A stretch of DNA of 64,000 nucleotides, taken from NCBI RefSeq assembly GCF_030816155.1, contig NZ_JAUSXR010000001.1, positions 2,356,001 through 2,420,000 of the forward strand, in the 5' to 3' direction. A program made the translations under genes and the position numbers. The notes under the pieces were generated by a model. The model was not told the DNA's origin, ran no database searches, and saw only the letters and a program-made list of their open reading frames with translations. The stretch comes from Arthrobacter woluwensis. Its GTDB lineage: Bacteria; Actinomycetota; Actinomycetes; Actinomycetales; Micrococcaceae. The stretch's first letter is position 1. Every line of letters starts with the position of its first letter. Shown here one piece after another: positions 44,236 through 53,199 of this stretch.

Positions 44236-45225
44236 TCACCGCTTCCGTGCTTTGGGGTCAAGCGCATCGCGCAGGGCGTCACCCAGCATCATGAAACTCA
44301 GCACGGTGAGAATCAGGGCGAAGGAGGGCCACAGCAACGGCCAGGGGTTCGAGCGCAAGGACGCCTGAGCACTCTGGATGTCGTTGCCCCAGCTCATCGC
44401 GCTCGGAGGCAGACCGATGCCGAGGAAGGACAAGGTGGATTCCGCCGCGATGAAAGTACCGAGCGAAATGGTCGCGACCACGATCACCGGCGCCATGGCG
44501 TTGGGGATCACGTGGCGCAGGAGCGCCCGGAATCGCGAGACACCCAGCGACCGCGCCGAGGTGATGAAGTCGGCGTTCCTGACCTCGATCACCGCGCCAC
44601 GGGTGATGCGGGCGACCTGAGGCCAGCCGAACAGGGCCAGGATGACCACCAGGGTCCATGCCGTACGGGACGAACGGAACATGGGGAGCTGCATCACGAC
44701 GATCGCGCCCAGGATCATGGGCAGTGCGAAGAAGATGTCGCTGATGCGGGCCAGGACCGCGTCGACCCAGCCACCGTAGTAGCCGGCCAGGGCGCCGATC
44801 GCACCGCCGAGAAGGACCACGGCGAGGGTGGTGAAGACACCCACCGTCACCGAGTTCTGCGTGCCGAAGATCACACGGGCGTAGACATCGCAGCCCTGCT
44901 GGGTGAATCCGAGTGGATGCCCTGCGGTCGCCGGTCCGTTGGAGTTCTCCAGCAGGCACCGGTCGTCGGCCGGGTTCAGCGGCGAGAAGAGGCTGGGGAA
45001 CAGGGCCACGAGGACCACCAGGAGGATCAGGAAGGCCGAAAGGATGAAGAGCGGCTGACGGCGCAGGTTCCGCCAGGCTTCCTTCCAGAGGCTGGACGGA
45101 GCCGCGCCCTCGTCCACCTTGTCCGTGGCCTGGAGCGGCGTCTCGTCCAGCGGCGCGACGAAGTGCGGGATGGTCTGCGGACGCGGAGTCGCGTTCATGT
45201 TCGGAATGTCGTTCTCAGGAGTCAT
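44236..45225 (-). CDS. Oligopeptide ABC transporter permease (OppC type)
   Basis: 329 residues: cytoplasmic N-terminus rich in Pro/Thr, an OppC N-terminal helix (PLFILSAFLILLVVLVALF), a periplasmic loop with two cysteines, then the permease core with EAA loop SARSLGVSRFRALLRHVIPN. Start at MTPENDIPN overlaps the OppB stop by 11 nt. Confidence 0.92.
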   Translation of the reverse strand: MTPENDIPNMNATPRPQTIPHFVAPLDETPLQATDKVDEGAAPSSLWKEAWRNLRRQPLFILSAFLILLVVLVALFPSLFSPLNPADDRCLLENSNGPATAGHPLGFTQQGCDVYARVIFGTQNSVTVGVFTTLAVVLLGGAIGALAGYYGGWVDAVLARISDIFFALPMILGAIVVMQLPMFRSSRTAWTLVVILALFGWPQVARITRGAVIEVRNADFITSARSLGVSRFRALLRHVIPNAMAPVIVVATISLGTFIAAESTLSFLGIGLPPSAMSWGNDIQSAQASLRSNPWPLLWPSFALILTVLSFMMLGDALRDALDPKARKR

Positions 45226-46144
45226 AACGGATCCTCGGGTCGAGCCAGGCATAGAGCAGGTCCACTACGAGGTTGGAGATGCAGTACACCAGCACCAGCA
45301 GCGTGACGATGGACACCACGGTCGGTCCCTCACCGGAGAGGACCGCACGGTAGAGCCTGTTGCCCACACCGGGCACGTTGAAGATGCCTTCCGTCACGAT
45401 CGCGCCGCCCATGAGCGAACCGAGGTCGGCGCCCAGGAAGGTGACCACCGGGATCAGCGAGTTCCGGAGGATGTGGACGGTGACCACGCGGGACCGCGAG
45501 AGGCCCTTGGCCGTGGCGGTGCGGACGTAGTCGGCGTTCATGTTCTCGATGACGCTCGTGCGGGTCAGACGGAGCACGTACGCGAAGGACACCAGGCCCA
45601 GGACGAGCGCCGGAAGAATGAGGTCTTCGAAGGGGGCGCCGGCGCCGACGGTCGGTTTGGCCCATTTGAGCTGAACACCGATGAAGAACTGCATCAGGAA
45701 GCCGAGAACGAAGATCGGGATGCCGATCACGATGAGGGAGGCCACCAGGACGGTGCCGTCGAAGATCTTGCCCTTGCGCAGGCCGGCGAACAGGCCGAAC
45801 AGGACGCCGAAGACGGCCTCGAAGACCAGCGCCATGATGGCGAGCCTCGCCGTGACCGGGAAGATCTCGCCGAGAACCGCGGCGATCGGACGACCGGAGA
45901 AGTCCTGTCCGAGGTCGAACGTGAAGATGCTCTTGAGGTAGAGCAGGTACTGGACGAAGAACGGCTGATCCAGGTGGTACTGCACGCGCAGCTGAGCCGC
46001 GACGGCGGGGTTGACCGGCTTGTCGCCGAACAGCGCGGCGATCGGGTCACCGGGAAGGCTGAAGACCAGGTAGTACACCAGGAAGGTGGCGCCCAGGAAG
46101 ACGGGAATGAGCTGCAGGAAGCGTTTGAGGATGTAGCTAACCAC
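45215..46144 (-). CDS. Oligopeptide ABC transporter permease (OppB type)
   Basis: 309 residues, six membrane helices, N-terminus YILKRFLQLIPVFLGATFLVY typical of OppB/DppB, EAA loop RTATAKGLSRSRVVTVHILRN. GTG start. Between it and oppA lies a stem-loop. Confidence 0.92.
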   Translation of the reverse strand: MVSYILKRFLQLIPVFLGATFLVYYLVFSLPGDPIAALFGDKPVNPAVAAQLRVQYHLDQPFFVQYLLYLKSIFTFDLGQDFSGRPIAAVLGEIFPVTARLAIMALVFEAVFGVLFGLFAGLRKGKIFDGTVLVASLIVIGIPIFVLGFLMQFFIGVQLKWAKPTVGAGAPFEDLILPALVLGLVSFAYVLRLTRTSVIENMNADYVRTATAKGLSRSRVVTVHILRNSLIPVVTFLGADLGSLMGGAIVTEGIFNVPGVGNRLYRAVLSGEGPTVVSIVTLLVLVYCISNLVVDLLYAWLDPRIRYDS

Positions 46145-46229
46145 GGGGTCAACCCACCTCTCCGGAGTTGTGCTCCGCTGTGCGGGAGATGGATGTGTTC
46201 ATCAAGGAACCTTATTTCGAAACATGAGA

Positions 46230-46277
46230 ACGACGGCGGAGCCGTGCCGTCCAGCGGCCGGCGGGCTCCGCCGTCGT
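46230..46277 (-). terminator. Intercistronic stem-loop between oppA and oppB
   Basis: ACGACGGCGGAGCC / GGCTCCGCCGTCGT with a 20-nt loop, just after oppA; likely partial terminator or 3' stabiliser favouring oppA mRNA. Confidence 0.75.
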
Positions 46278-46289
46278 CGTCTTCAGGTG

Positions 46290-47930
46290 TTACTTGGCGG
46301 TGATGTTGTAGTACAGCGGAACGCCGTCCCAGCCGTAGTCCACGTTGGTCACCTTGGTGCTCCAGCCGCCCTGGGCGACCTGGTACCAGAGCGGGATCGC
46401 CGGGAGATCCTGCAGCAGCATCTCCTGAGCCTTGTTCATGGTCTTGTTGCCCTCCTCGACCGAGGTGGCGCCCAGACCCTCGTTCAGCAGCTTGTCGAAC
46501 GCCGGGTTGTCATACCGGGCGTCGTTCGATCCGGCGCCCTTGGCGTAGATCGGGCCGAGGAAGTTGTAGAGCGACGGGTAGTCGGCCTGCCAGCCGGCGC
46601 GGATGCCGCCGGTCAGGGTGCCCTTCGTGGCGTCGTTACGGGCTTCCTTGAAGGTGGCGTAGGGCTTGCCCTCCGCCTTGATGCCGAGGTTGTTCTTCAG
46701 CTGGTTGGTGACAGCCTCAACCCACGCCTTGTGACCGCCCTTGTCCGCGTTGTACGCGATGGTGAAGGTCTGGTTCGGGTCCCACTTCTCGATGCCGTCG
46801 GCCTTCGTCCACAGTTCCTTGGCCTTGGCGGCATCGAACTTCAGGTTCTCAGAACCCGGCAGGGAGTCGGAGTAGCCGGACAGCACCGGTGCGGTGAAGT
46901 CCTTGGCCGGCTGGCGGCCGTCGTGGAAGATGACCTTGGTGATCTCGGGCCGGTTGATGGCCATGGAGATCGCCTGGCGGCGCAGCTTGCCTGCTTCACC
47001 GGACCAGCCCTTGAGGTAGTACGGGATGGCGATGGTCTGGTTGCCCGCGTAGGGCTTCTCGATGTTCCGGTCCGGCAGATCGGTCTTGAAGTTCGCGATC
47101 GCGCTGGTCGGGATGGTCTGGAGCACGTCCAGGTTGTCCCCGACGAGGTCCTGGTAGGCCGCCTCGTCGTTCTGGTAGATCTTGAAGACCACGCCGCCGT
47201 TCTTCGGCTTGCGCGGGCCGTCGTAATCCGGGTTCGGAACGAGCTTGATCTGGACGTTGTGCTGCCAGCCGGAGTCATCCAGCTTGTACGGGCCGTCACC
47301 GACCGGCTTCTCGCCGAAGCCCTTCGGGTCCTTGATGGCGCCCGAAGGCAGCGGCATGAAGGCGGAGTAGCCGAGACGCAGCGGCCAGTCAGACTCCGGC
47401 TGGGCCAGCTCGACCGTGAAGGTGGTGTCATCCACGACCTTCAGGCCGGACATCTTGTCCAGGGTGGAACCTTCCTTGTTCACCTCGTCGAAGCCCTTGA
47501 TGCTCTCGAAGAAGTAGGAGCTCAGCTGGGCGTTCTTCGCAGCAGCACCGAAGTTCCAGGCGTCCACGAAGCTCTTGGAGGTGATGGCCTCGCCGTTCGT
47601 GAACTTCTTGCCCGCACGGAGCTTGATCGTGTAGTGCTGGGCGTCCTTGGTCTCAATGGACTCTGCGAGCTCATTGACCGGCTTGCCGGTGGGATCGTAG
47701 CTGACCAGACCCGCGAAGATGAGGTCGATGATCTTACCGCCGCCGACCTCGTTGGTGCCGGCAGGCATCAACGGGTTCTGGGGCTCGGATCCGTCCACCG
47801 TGATCACCTTGGTGGTGTCGCCGCCACCGTTGGAGCCGCCAGCGGTGGTGCCGCCGCCACCACAGGCCGTGAGGGCCAGTGCAGCGATGGCCGCCAGGCC
47901 CAGTGCTTTGGAAGTGCGCGAGAAACGCAT
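46290..47930 (-). CDS. oppA: Oligopeptide ABC transporter, substrate-binding lipoprotein
   Basis: Family 5 solute-binding protein, 546 residues. Lipobox LTAC (Cys23), then the typical IVGSEPQNP-like start (VDGSEPQNPLMPAGTNEVGG), a long two-lobed domain with YTIKLRAGKKFTNGEAITSKS-type motif, and KVTNVDYGWDGVPLYYNIT at the end. First gene of the operon. Confidence 0.92.
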   Translation of the reverse strand: MRFSRTSKALGLAAIAALALTACGGGGTTAGGSNGGGDTTKVITVDGSEPQNPLMPAGTNEVGGGKIIDLIFAGLVSYDPTGKPVNELAESIETKDAQHYTIKLRAGKKFTNGEAITSKSFVDAWNFGAAAKNAQLSSYFFESIKGFDEVNKEGSTLDKMSGLKVVDDTTFTVELAQPESDWPLRLGYSAFMPLPSGAIKDPKGFGEKPVGDGPYKLDDSGWQHNVQIKLVPNPDYDGPRKPKNGGVVFKIYQNDEAAYQDLVGDNLDVLQTIPTSAIANFKTDLPDRNIEKPYAGNQTIAIPYYLKGWSGEAGKLRRQAISMAINRPEITKVIFHDGRQPAKDFTAPVLSGYSDSLPGSENLKFDAAKAKELWTKADGIEKWDPNQTFTIAYNADKGGHKAWVEAVTNQLKNNLGIKAEGKPYATFKEARNDATKGTLTGGIRAGWQADYPSLYNFLGPIYAKGAGSNDARYDNPAFDKLLNEGLGATSVEEGNKTMNKAQEMLLQDLPAIPLWYQVAQGGWSTKVTNVDYGWDGVPLYYNITAK

Positions 47931-48224
47931 TCCGCCTCCTTTGGAGTTCCTGAGTAGAGATGGGGAATCTCACGGATTCCCATGAACGAGGTCCAGGACA
48001 CACAGGTGTGACTTGGCCTACATAACGTGAAAGCTTAGCTTGATTTTGTCCACCCAGTGGGCATCCGTTGCCAAACCGTGATCCTCAAACCGGCCCTTTG
48101 TTACGTCACCGCGGGAAGTTGACTTGATTGTCACCTCGAATGACGCAATACGTCCGGCGTTCGCCATTTCTCCACCACTTCTCCGCGGGTTTGTCGAAGG
48201 CCCAGTTCAGCGGCCCGAGCCGGT
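47931..48224. other. Upstream region of oppA
   Basis: 294 bp, less GC-rich than its surroundings near 48005-48060 (AAGCTTAGCTTGATTTTG). It must carry the oppA promoter on the minus strand and receives the end of the MOSC gene. No confident -35/-10 pair or RNA element identified. Confidence 0.4.
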
Positions 48225-48770
48225 TCAGACCCTTGTCAAAGGGAAGTGGTCTCCGGCGGGAAGCACCACCTCGATGCGGTCGCCGGTGGACAGCTCTCCC
48301 CCGCGCGAGACGATGCCCATCACGCCCGCCAGTCGGATCGGACGGCCCTCCCGATCAACTTTCAGGACCTGCTTCAGCAGCCCCTTCTGGAAGCCGTTGA
48401 TCTGCTGGCAGGGGTTCCTCAGGCCCGTCACCGTGACGACGGTCTCACCCATGAGCAGCCGGGTCCCCACCGGAAGGGACAGCAGATCCACTCCCTTCGT
48501 GGTCAGGTTCTCCCCCAGATCTCCCGGCTTGACCGGGAAGCCGGCCGCCCGCAGGTCCTCGAAGAGCTCGGCCTGGATCAGATGCACCTGACGGAGGTTG
48601 GGCTGGGAGGGATCCGCCGCCACCCGCGAGCGGTGCTGAACAGTCACCCCACAGTGGGCGTCCCCTTCGACGCCCTGCCCCTCCAGGAGACGGAGCGAGT
48701 CGACGGTCTCCTTGGAGAAACCATGCACAGGACTCCGATGCAGAGCCACGACGTGGCCGGACACATTCAT
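48225..48770 (-). CDS. MOSC-domain protein
   Basis: 181 residues covering one MOSC domain, a sulfur-carrier fold of molybdenum-cofactor enzymes (YiiM-like): VEGDAHCG, QVHLIQAELFEDL, GDLGENLTTKG and the conserved-Cys region TGLRNPCQQI. Probable reductase-system or sulfur-handling protein; partner not visible. Start overlaps the preceding small gene by 4 nt. Confidence 0.88.
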   Translation of the reverse strand: MNVSGHVVALHRSPVHGFSKETVDSLRLLEGQGVEGDAHCGVTVQHRSRVAADPSQPNLRQVHLIQAELFEDLRAAGFPVKPGDLGENLTTKGVDLLSLPVGTRLLMGETVVTVTGLRNPCQQINGFQKGLLKQVLKVDREGRPIRLAGVMGIVSRGGELSTGDRIEVVLPAGDHFPLTRV

Positions 48771-48982
48771 CCCCGCCCGCCCTTCTCATTGCCGCGGCGG
48801 TAATTACCGGTGGCCCGGGCCAGGAGCTGCTGCCGGGCGTCCTCATCCGACCGTGCCAGGCGGGCCGCCAGATCCTGCGCCCGGCCTCCTGCGACGGTCA
48901 CGACCAGTCGTCCACTGCGACGGATCAGGATCTTCCCGTCCTTGGTCTCGCTGTAGTCGAAGGGGTCATCGAGGAGGCTCAC
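48767..48982 (-). CDS. Small conserved-looking protein upstream of MOSC gene
   Basis: 71 residues: beta hairpin (GKILIRRSGRLVVTVAGGRAQDL) then a helical Arg/Ala-rich end. No family recognised. TAGGCT ends 6 nt before the GTG (leaderless), and its end overlaps the MOSC start, so the two are coexpressed. Confidence 0.78.
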   Translation of the reverse strand: MSLLDDPFDYSETKDGKILIRRSGRLVVTVAGGRAQDLAARLARSDEDARQQLLARATGNYRRGNEKGGRG

Positions 48983-48988
48983 GGAGCC

Positions 48989-48994
48989 AGCCTA
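48989..48994 (-). promoter_or_regulatory. -10 element of leaderless promoter
   Basis: TAGGCT on the minus strand, 6 nt before GTG. Confidence 0.6.
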
Positions 48995-49092
48995 GGATAC
49001 GGCGGGTCCCTGTGGAAGAGCACCCGGCCGGCACCTGCGGAAGGCCGACCGTGCGACATCGGTTCACGTCCCGGGCGCCTTTCCCTCGGCGG

Positions 49093-50100
49093 TCAGGCCT
49101 TCAGCAGTTCGTCCGCCAGCGAGGTCCGGCGGTAGAAGACCTCCCGGCCCCGCCGGTACGCCTCCAGCAGCCGCGCCGCGGACAGCACCTTGAGATGTTC
49201 GCTGACGGTGGCGGGCGAGATGTCCAGGTGCCGCGCGAGGTACTTGGTCGTCATGGGGATGTCCAGCTGAGCCAGCACGGCTGCGCGCGTGCCGCCCATC
49301 AGATCGGACAGCGCGCAGGCGTCCCGTCCGCCGTCGCGCACTTCCCAGAGGGAGCCCACGCCGCGGGGCGCATAGCTGACGGTCGGCGTGTAGGGACGGG
49401 CGTTGAGCAGGACCGTTCCCGGCCAGGCGAAGACACAGGGGATGAGGGTCAGGCCTGGGCCGGCGGGATCGACCGCGGGGTCGCAGCTCGTGCCGGAGAA
49501 GACGTCGCAGCTCTTGCCCACGAAATCGAGCCCCTCGTCCACCCGCAGCACCTGGGGGTGGAGGGTCCTCAGCACCTCGTCGAGGCCGCCGCGGGAGAGC
49601 AGACGGAGCCGGTAGTCGATGTCGGCCACCTGCAGCGCATGGATGCGCTCCCAATGAGGTTCGACGGCGAGCCGCCAGACCCATTCGACGGCGTCGCACA
49701 ATTCCTCGATCACCCGGTGCGGCTCGGCTTCGAAGGCGTCCAGGATCGCGGGGGCGGCCGGGTGATCGGCCACCGAGCGGATGATCCGCAGGTCATGCAG
49801 CAACAGATTCGCGTCCTGATTCAGCACGCGGTCTTTGCTGTCCTGGAAGCTCTCATCCCGCGACGGCGTGGGGGTCAGCCCGTCCAGGATGTGGCCGTTG
49901 GCCGTGATGAAGGCCCGGAGCACGTCCCATTTCCGTGCGGCGCCGGGGCTCGCGGTCAGGACCTGTTTGGACTCGGCGATCCACCGCCGGTGCATCGGCA
50001 CCCCTTTGGCGAGCGTGAGCACCGAGGTGACCGCTTCCCACCAGGGCGAGACGCAGAAACGGATCCGGGTGAGGTCCGCCGGGGTCAGTTGCAGCAGCAT
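49093..50100 (-). CDS. ArsR-type winged-helix regulator with large N-terminal domain
   Basis: 335 residues. The DNA-binding part is at the C-terminus (GGTRAAVLAQLDIPMTTKYLARHLDISPATVSEHLKVLSAARLL), an ArsR fold; residues 1-240 are a DUF5937-like effector domain. TAGTCT sits 6 nt before the ATG. A GATTCGGC palindrome 37 nt upstream is its probable operator. Signal unknown. Confidence 0.87.
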   Translation of the reverse strand: MLLQLTPADLTRIRFCVSPWWEAVTSVLTLAKGVPMHRRWIAESKQVLTASPGAARKWDVLRAFITANGHILDGLTPTPSRDESFQDSKDRVLNQDANLLLHDLRIIRSVADHPAAPAILDAFEAEPHRVIEELCDAVEWVWRLAVEPHWERIHALQVADIDYRLRLLSRGGLDEVLRTLHPQVLRVDEGLDFVGKSCDVFSGTSCDPAVDPAGPGLTLIPCVFAWPGTVLLNARPYTPTVSYAPRGVGSLWEVRDGGRDACALSDLMGGTRAAVLAQLDIPMTTKYLARHLDISPATVSEHLKVLSAARLLEAYRRGREVFYRRTSLADELLKA

Positions 50101-50106
50101 GGCTTG

Positions 50107-50112
50107 AGACTA
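50107..50112 (-). promoter_or_regulatory. -10 element of leaderless ArsR-gene promoter
   Basis: TAGTCT on the minus strand ends 6 nt before ATG. Confidence 0.6.
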
Positions 50113-50136
50113 ATACGGTGCGCCGTCGGCCTCGAT

Positions 50137-50156
50137 GATTCGGCCTGAGCCGAATC
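50137..50156. promoter_or_regulatory. Candidate operator of the ArsR-type regulator
   Basis: GATTCGGC, CTGA, GCCGAATC: perfect 8-bp arms in the gap between the regulator and a divergent small gene, about 25 bp from the regulator's -10. Confidence 0.65.
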
Positions 50157-50192
50157 GAGGACTCCACCGGCCGGCCCACGAACACTGGGGAC

Positions 50193-50417
50193 ATGGTCAC
50201 TTCACCCCTTCACTCCAGCCCATCCCTCCGCCGTCGCCTGTTCCCGTCCCTCGCCCGCTTCATCCCCCGGCACACCCTCCAGCCTTCCCTTTCCCCGCGC
50301 GAGCGGGACCTGCTCCGCGACCGTCTGGATCTCGAGTACCGCGCACGGAAGGAGGCCGAGACCGTCCGCCGCGAAGTCGAGCTGGCGCGTGCTCAGGCGC
50401 GCACCGTCATCCACTGA
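50193..50417 (+). CDS. Small Arg-rich protein divergent from ArsR gene
   Basis: 74 residues, very basic, with a helical end (SPRERDLLRDRLDLEYRARKEAETVRREVELARAQ) likely to form a coiled coil. No family recognised. ATG with GGGGAC upstream; shares the palindromic control region, so may be regulated by the ArsR-type protein. Confidence 0.62.
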   Translation: MVTSPLHSSPSLRRRLFPSLARFIPRHTLQPSLSPRERDLLRDRLDLEYRARKEAETVRREVELARAQARTVIH

Positions 50418-50447
50418 ATTCCAGCGGCCGGGATCCAGGCCGCGCCT

Positions 50448-50462
50448 GTTCTACTATCGAAC
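50448..50462 (+). promoter_or_regulatory. IclR-type operator over the iclR promoter
   Basis: GTTCTACTATCGAAC; 14 of 15 bases equal the complement of 53200-53214. It contains the iclR -10 (TACTAT, 50452-50457), 7 nt before the GTG, so binding would block the gene's own leaderless promoter. Confidence 0.7.
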
Positions 50463-50464
50463 GT

Positions 50465-51172
50465 GTGAGTGAGACGAGCACGCCCGGATCCCAGACTCTC
50501 AGCCGCGGCATCCGCCTGCTGGAGATCATCGCCGCGTCCGACCGTCCGCCGACCATCGCGGAACTGGCCGCGGCGCTGGACGTCCACCGCTCCGTCGCCT
50601 ACCGGCTCCTCCTCACTCTGGAAAGTCATGGCCTGGCGACCCGTGACGCCTCCGGCAGGGTGGTGCTCGGCGCCGGTCTGGCCGCTCTCGCCGCGGGCGT
50701 GTCCCGCGACCTCCAGCAAGCCGCTCTCCCCGAGCTCAACGCGGTGGCCAACGAACTCGGGATGACCTGCCTCCTCGCCGTCCAGCTGGACCACGAGGAG
50801 GCGGTCACCCTGATCAGCGCATCACCGCGGCAGACCGTGGCCGTGGTCTCCTACCGCCCCGGGCACCGTCACCCCATCACCCGCGGCGGACCCGGAAAGG
50901 CGATCCTGCTCTCCCTCCCGGCCGAAGCCTGGCCCGACGACGTCGACGAGCAGCTCCGCGCAGAGATCGACCTCAGCCGGCGGCGCGGGTACGCGGTGAG
51001 CCACGACGAGGTGGTCCCGTCCCTCTGGTCCGTCGCGGTGCCGCTGACCCTCCCGGGCCAGCCGCCGGCGTCGATCGCCGTCATCCACGTCTCGCTCCCC
51101 CACGAGGAGGACGGCATCGCCGAGCGGCTCAAGGCCGCGGGCGAGCGGATCGCCCGCGCGTACGGGGCCTGA
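50465..51172 (+). CDS. IclR-family transcriptional regulator
   Basis: 235 residues. N-terminal winged helix (LSRGIRLLEIIAASDRPPTIAELAAALDVHRSVAYRLL) and an IclR effector domain (RPGHRHPITRGGPGKAIL). IclR proteins commonly control aromatic catabolism; this one converges with the flavin hydroxylase gene, and matching operator sequences lie in front of both. GTG start from leaderless promoter evidence. Confidence 0.9.
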   Translation: MSETSTPGSQTLSRGIRLLEIIAASDRPPTIAELAAALDVHRSVAYRLLLTLESHGLATRDASGRVVLGAGLAALAAGVSRDLQQAALPELNAVANELGMTCLLAVQLDHEEAVTLISASPRQTVAVVSYRPGHRHPITRGGPGKAILLSLPAEAWPDDVDEQLRAEIDLSRRRGYAVSHDEVVPSLWSVAVPLTLPGQPPASIAVIHVSLPHEEDGIAERLKAAGERIARAYGA

Positions 51173-51249
51173 GCGCGCTCCGCCCTTAAGGACTCTGCCC
51201 CTCAGTACTCTGCTCTTCAGGACACCTGCTGCCCAGGCCGCCGAACCCG

Positions 51250-53148
51250 TCAGGAGTGCGAGGGCTTCGGGCAGGCCTGCGCGAAGAATCCGGCCAGTTG
51301 GTCCCGAGCCGTGAGCGGAAGGACCTGCGCGACGTACTGGTCGGGGCGGACCACGACGATCACGCCGTCCCGGTCGATGCCGCGGGCGTCGAAGACGTCA
51401 TGCTGCGGATCGGCGGCGTAGACCTTTTCATAGTCGACGACCTGGAACGGCCCGGTGCGGGGTAGGAAGACCTCCGGCGCCGTGGTGATGTCGATGTCCA
51501 GATGGGGCTGCTGGTAGATCACCTTGGCGTCGAACCAGGCGTCCGTGTCCAGACCGGCCGGGGTGGCGGCGAGCGGTGAGTCCGGGGACTCCCCCAGCCA
51601 CCGCCCGAGTCCGGCGGTCTCCGACGCCGGATCCAGGCCGTCACGGCCCGCGAAGACGTAGATGCGCCAGCGGCCATCGGCCCGGGCGTGATGACCGAGG
51701 TGCACGGGGTTGCCGTCGCACACCCGGGTGACCTCGGCGGACTTGAAGCGCTTGCCCAGCGGGAAGCCGGTGGCGAGATCCTGGTGGTCAGCGGTCCCGA
51801 CGATCAGCGACGGGGTGTATTCGGTCATGAACCCGGCGGGGAACTCCGCGGTCTGGACATAGAAACGCTCCAGTTCCGCGGGATCGGCCATCTCGTCCGG
51901 ACGGGCCGCCATGAGACTGGACCACTCCTTGTCGAAGTCGATCAGATTCTGCGCCACCACCTGACGTTCGGCGGAGTAGGTGTCGAGCAGGGAGAGCGGC
52001 GCCCGGCCTTCCAGCACGTGCCCGAGCTTCCAGCCCAGGTTGAAGCCGTCCTGGATGGAGACGTTCATACCCTGCCCGGCCTTGGCGCTGTGAGTGTGGC
52101 AGGCGTCGCCCATGATGAACACCCGCGGCGTCCGGGAGCCTACCTCCTCGGCAGGGACGTCGTCGAAGCGGTCCGTGACACGGTGCCCCACCTCGTAAAC
52201 GCTCCGCCATGCGACATGCCGCACGGTCAGGGTGTAGGGGTGCAGGATCTGGTTGGCCCGGCGTTCCACTTCCTCCTGGCTGGTCAGACGGACCTTGCCC
52301 GAGTCGTCGTGCGGCACCTCGCCGAGGTCCACGTACATGCGGAAGAGGTGGTTGCCTTCCCGGGGAATGTGAAGGATGCTGCCGCCGTCGTGGGACTGGA
52401 TGGCGCACTTGCGGCGGATGTCCGGGAAGTCGGTGTCCGCGAGGACGTCCATGACTCCCCAGGCGTGGAAGGCCTGATCGCCCACCGGCTTGCGGCCGAT
52501 GGCGTCGCGGACCTTGCTGCGCGCGCCGTCGCCGCCCACCACGAACTTGGCCCGGATCACCCTCTCGGAACCCTCCTCCGCACCCGCGGTGCGGCGCAGC
52601 GTGACTGACACGGGGTGGTCGCCGCCGTCGTCAGCGACCTCGAGGCCCACGAACTCCCAGCCGTAGTCCGGCCGGTTGCGGGTGGGAGAGTTCTTCATGA
52701 ATTCCAGGAAGTAGTCCTGCACGCGGGCCTGATTCACGATGAGGTGCGGGAACTCGCTGACCCCGCTGGGGTCATCCGGCGCCACGGCGGTGCGGATGAT
52801 GTCGCCGGGCTGCTCGGGGTTCGGCTTCCAGAACGCCATCTCGGTGATCCGGTACGCCTCCTCGGTGATCCGTTGGGCGAAGCCGAACGCCTGGAAGGTC
52901 TCGACGCTGCGCGCCTGAATGCCGTCGGCCTGTCCCACTTCGAGCCGGCCCGGACGGCGCTCGATGATGCGGGTGGTGACGTCCGGGAACTGGGACAGCT
53001 GCGCGGCGAGGGTGATGCCCGCGGGCCCCGTGCCGACGATGAGGACGTCCACCTCATCCGGCAGCTCATCCGGGCGATCGAGCCCGACGCCCGCGGCCGG
53101 CTGGATTCGCGGGTCGCCGGATACGTACCCATGGTGGTGGAACTGCAC
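51250..53148 (-). CDS. FAD-dependent aromatic hydroxylase (MobA/phenol 2-monooxygenase type)
   Basis: 632-residue class A flavin monooxygenase. FAD loop VLIVGTGPAGITLAAQ (about 35-50), DG motif VVGGDGARSKVR, GD motif FIMGDACHTHSAKAGQGMN, and a C-terminal thioredoxin-like domain as in phenol hydroxylase and 3-hydroxybenzoate 4-monooxygenase. Substrate not determined; the neighbouring homoprotocatechuate genes suggest ortho-hydroxylation of a hydroxyphenyl acid. GTG start with GAGGAG 7 nt upstream; a GTG five codons earlier lacks a site. Confidence 0.88.
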   Translation of the reverse strand: MQFHHHGYVSGDPRIQPAAGVGLDRPDELPDEVDVLIVGTGPAGITLAAQLSQFPDVTTRIIERRPGRLEVGQADGIQARSVETFQAFGFAQRITEEAYRITEMAFWKPNPEQPGDIIRTAVAPDDPSGVSEFPHLIVNQARVQDYFLEFMKNSPTRNRPDYGWEFVGLEVADDGGDHPVSVTLRRTAGAEEGSERVIRAKFVVGGDGARSKVRDAIGRKPVGDQAFHAWGVMDVLADTDFPDIRRKCAIQSHDGGSILHIPREGNHLFRMYVDLGEVPHDDSGKVRLTSQEEVERRANQILHPYTLTVRHVAWRSVYEVGHRVTDRFDDVPAEEVGSRTPRVFIMGDACHTHSAKAGQGMNVSIQDGFNLGWKLGHVLEGRAPLSLLDTYSAERQVVAQNLIDFDKEWSSLMAARPDEMADPAELERFYVQTAEFPAGFMTEYTPSLIVGTADHQDLATGFPLGKRFKSAEVTRVCDGNPVHLGHHARADGRWRIYVFAGRDGLDPASETAGLGRWLGESPDSPLAATPAGLDTDAWFDAKVIYQQPHLDIDITTAPEVFLPRTGPFQVVDYEKVYAADPQHDVFDARGIDRDGVIVVVRPDQYVAQVLPLTARDQLAGFFAQACPKPSHS

Positions 53149-53199
53149 GGTGGATCTCCTCACGTCGCTGTGTGGTGACAGACGTTGCTGATTTTCAAA

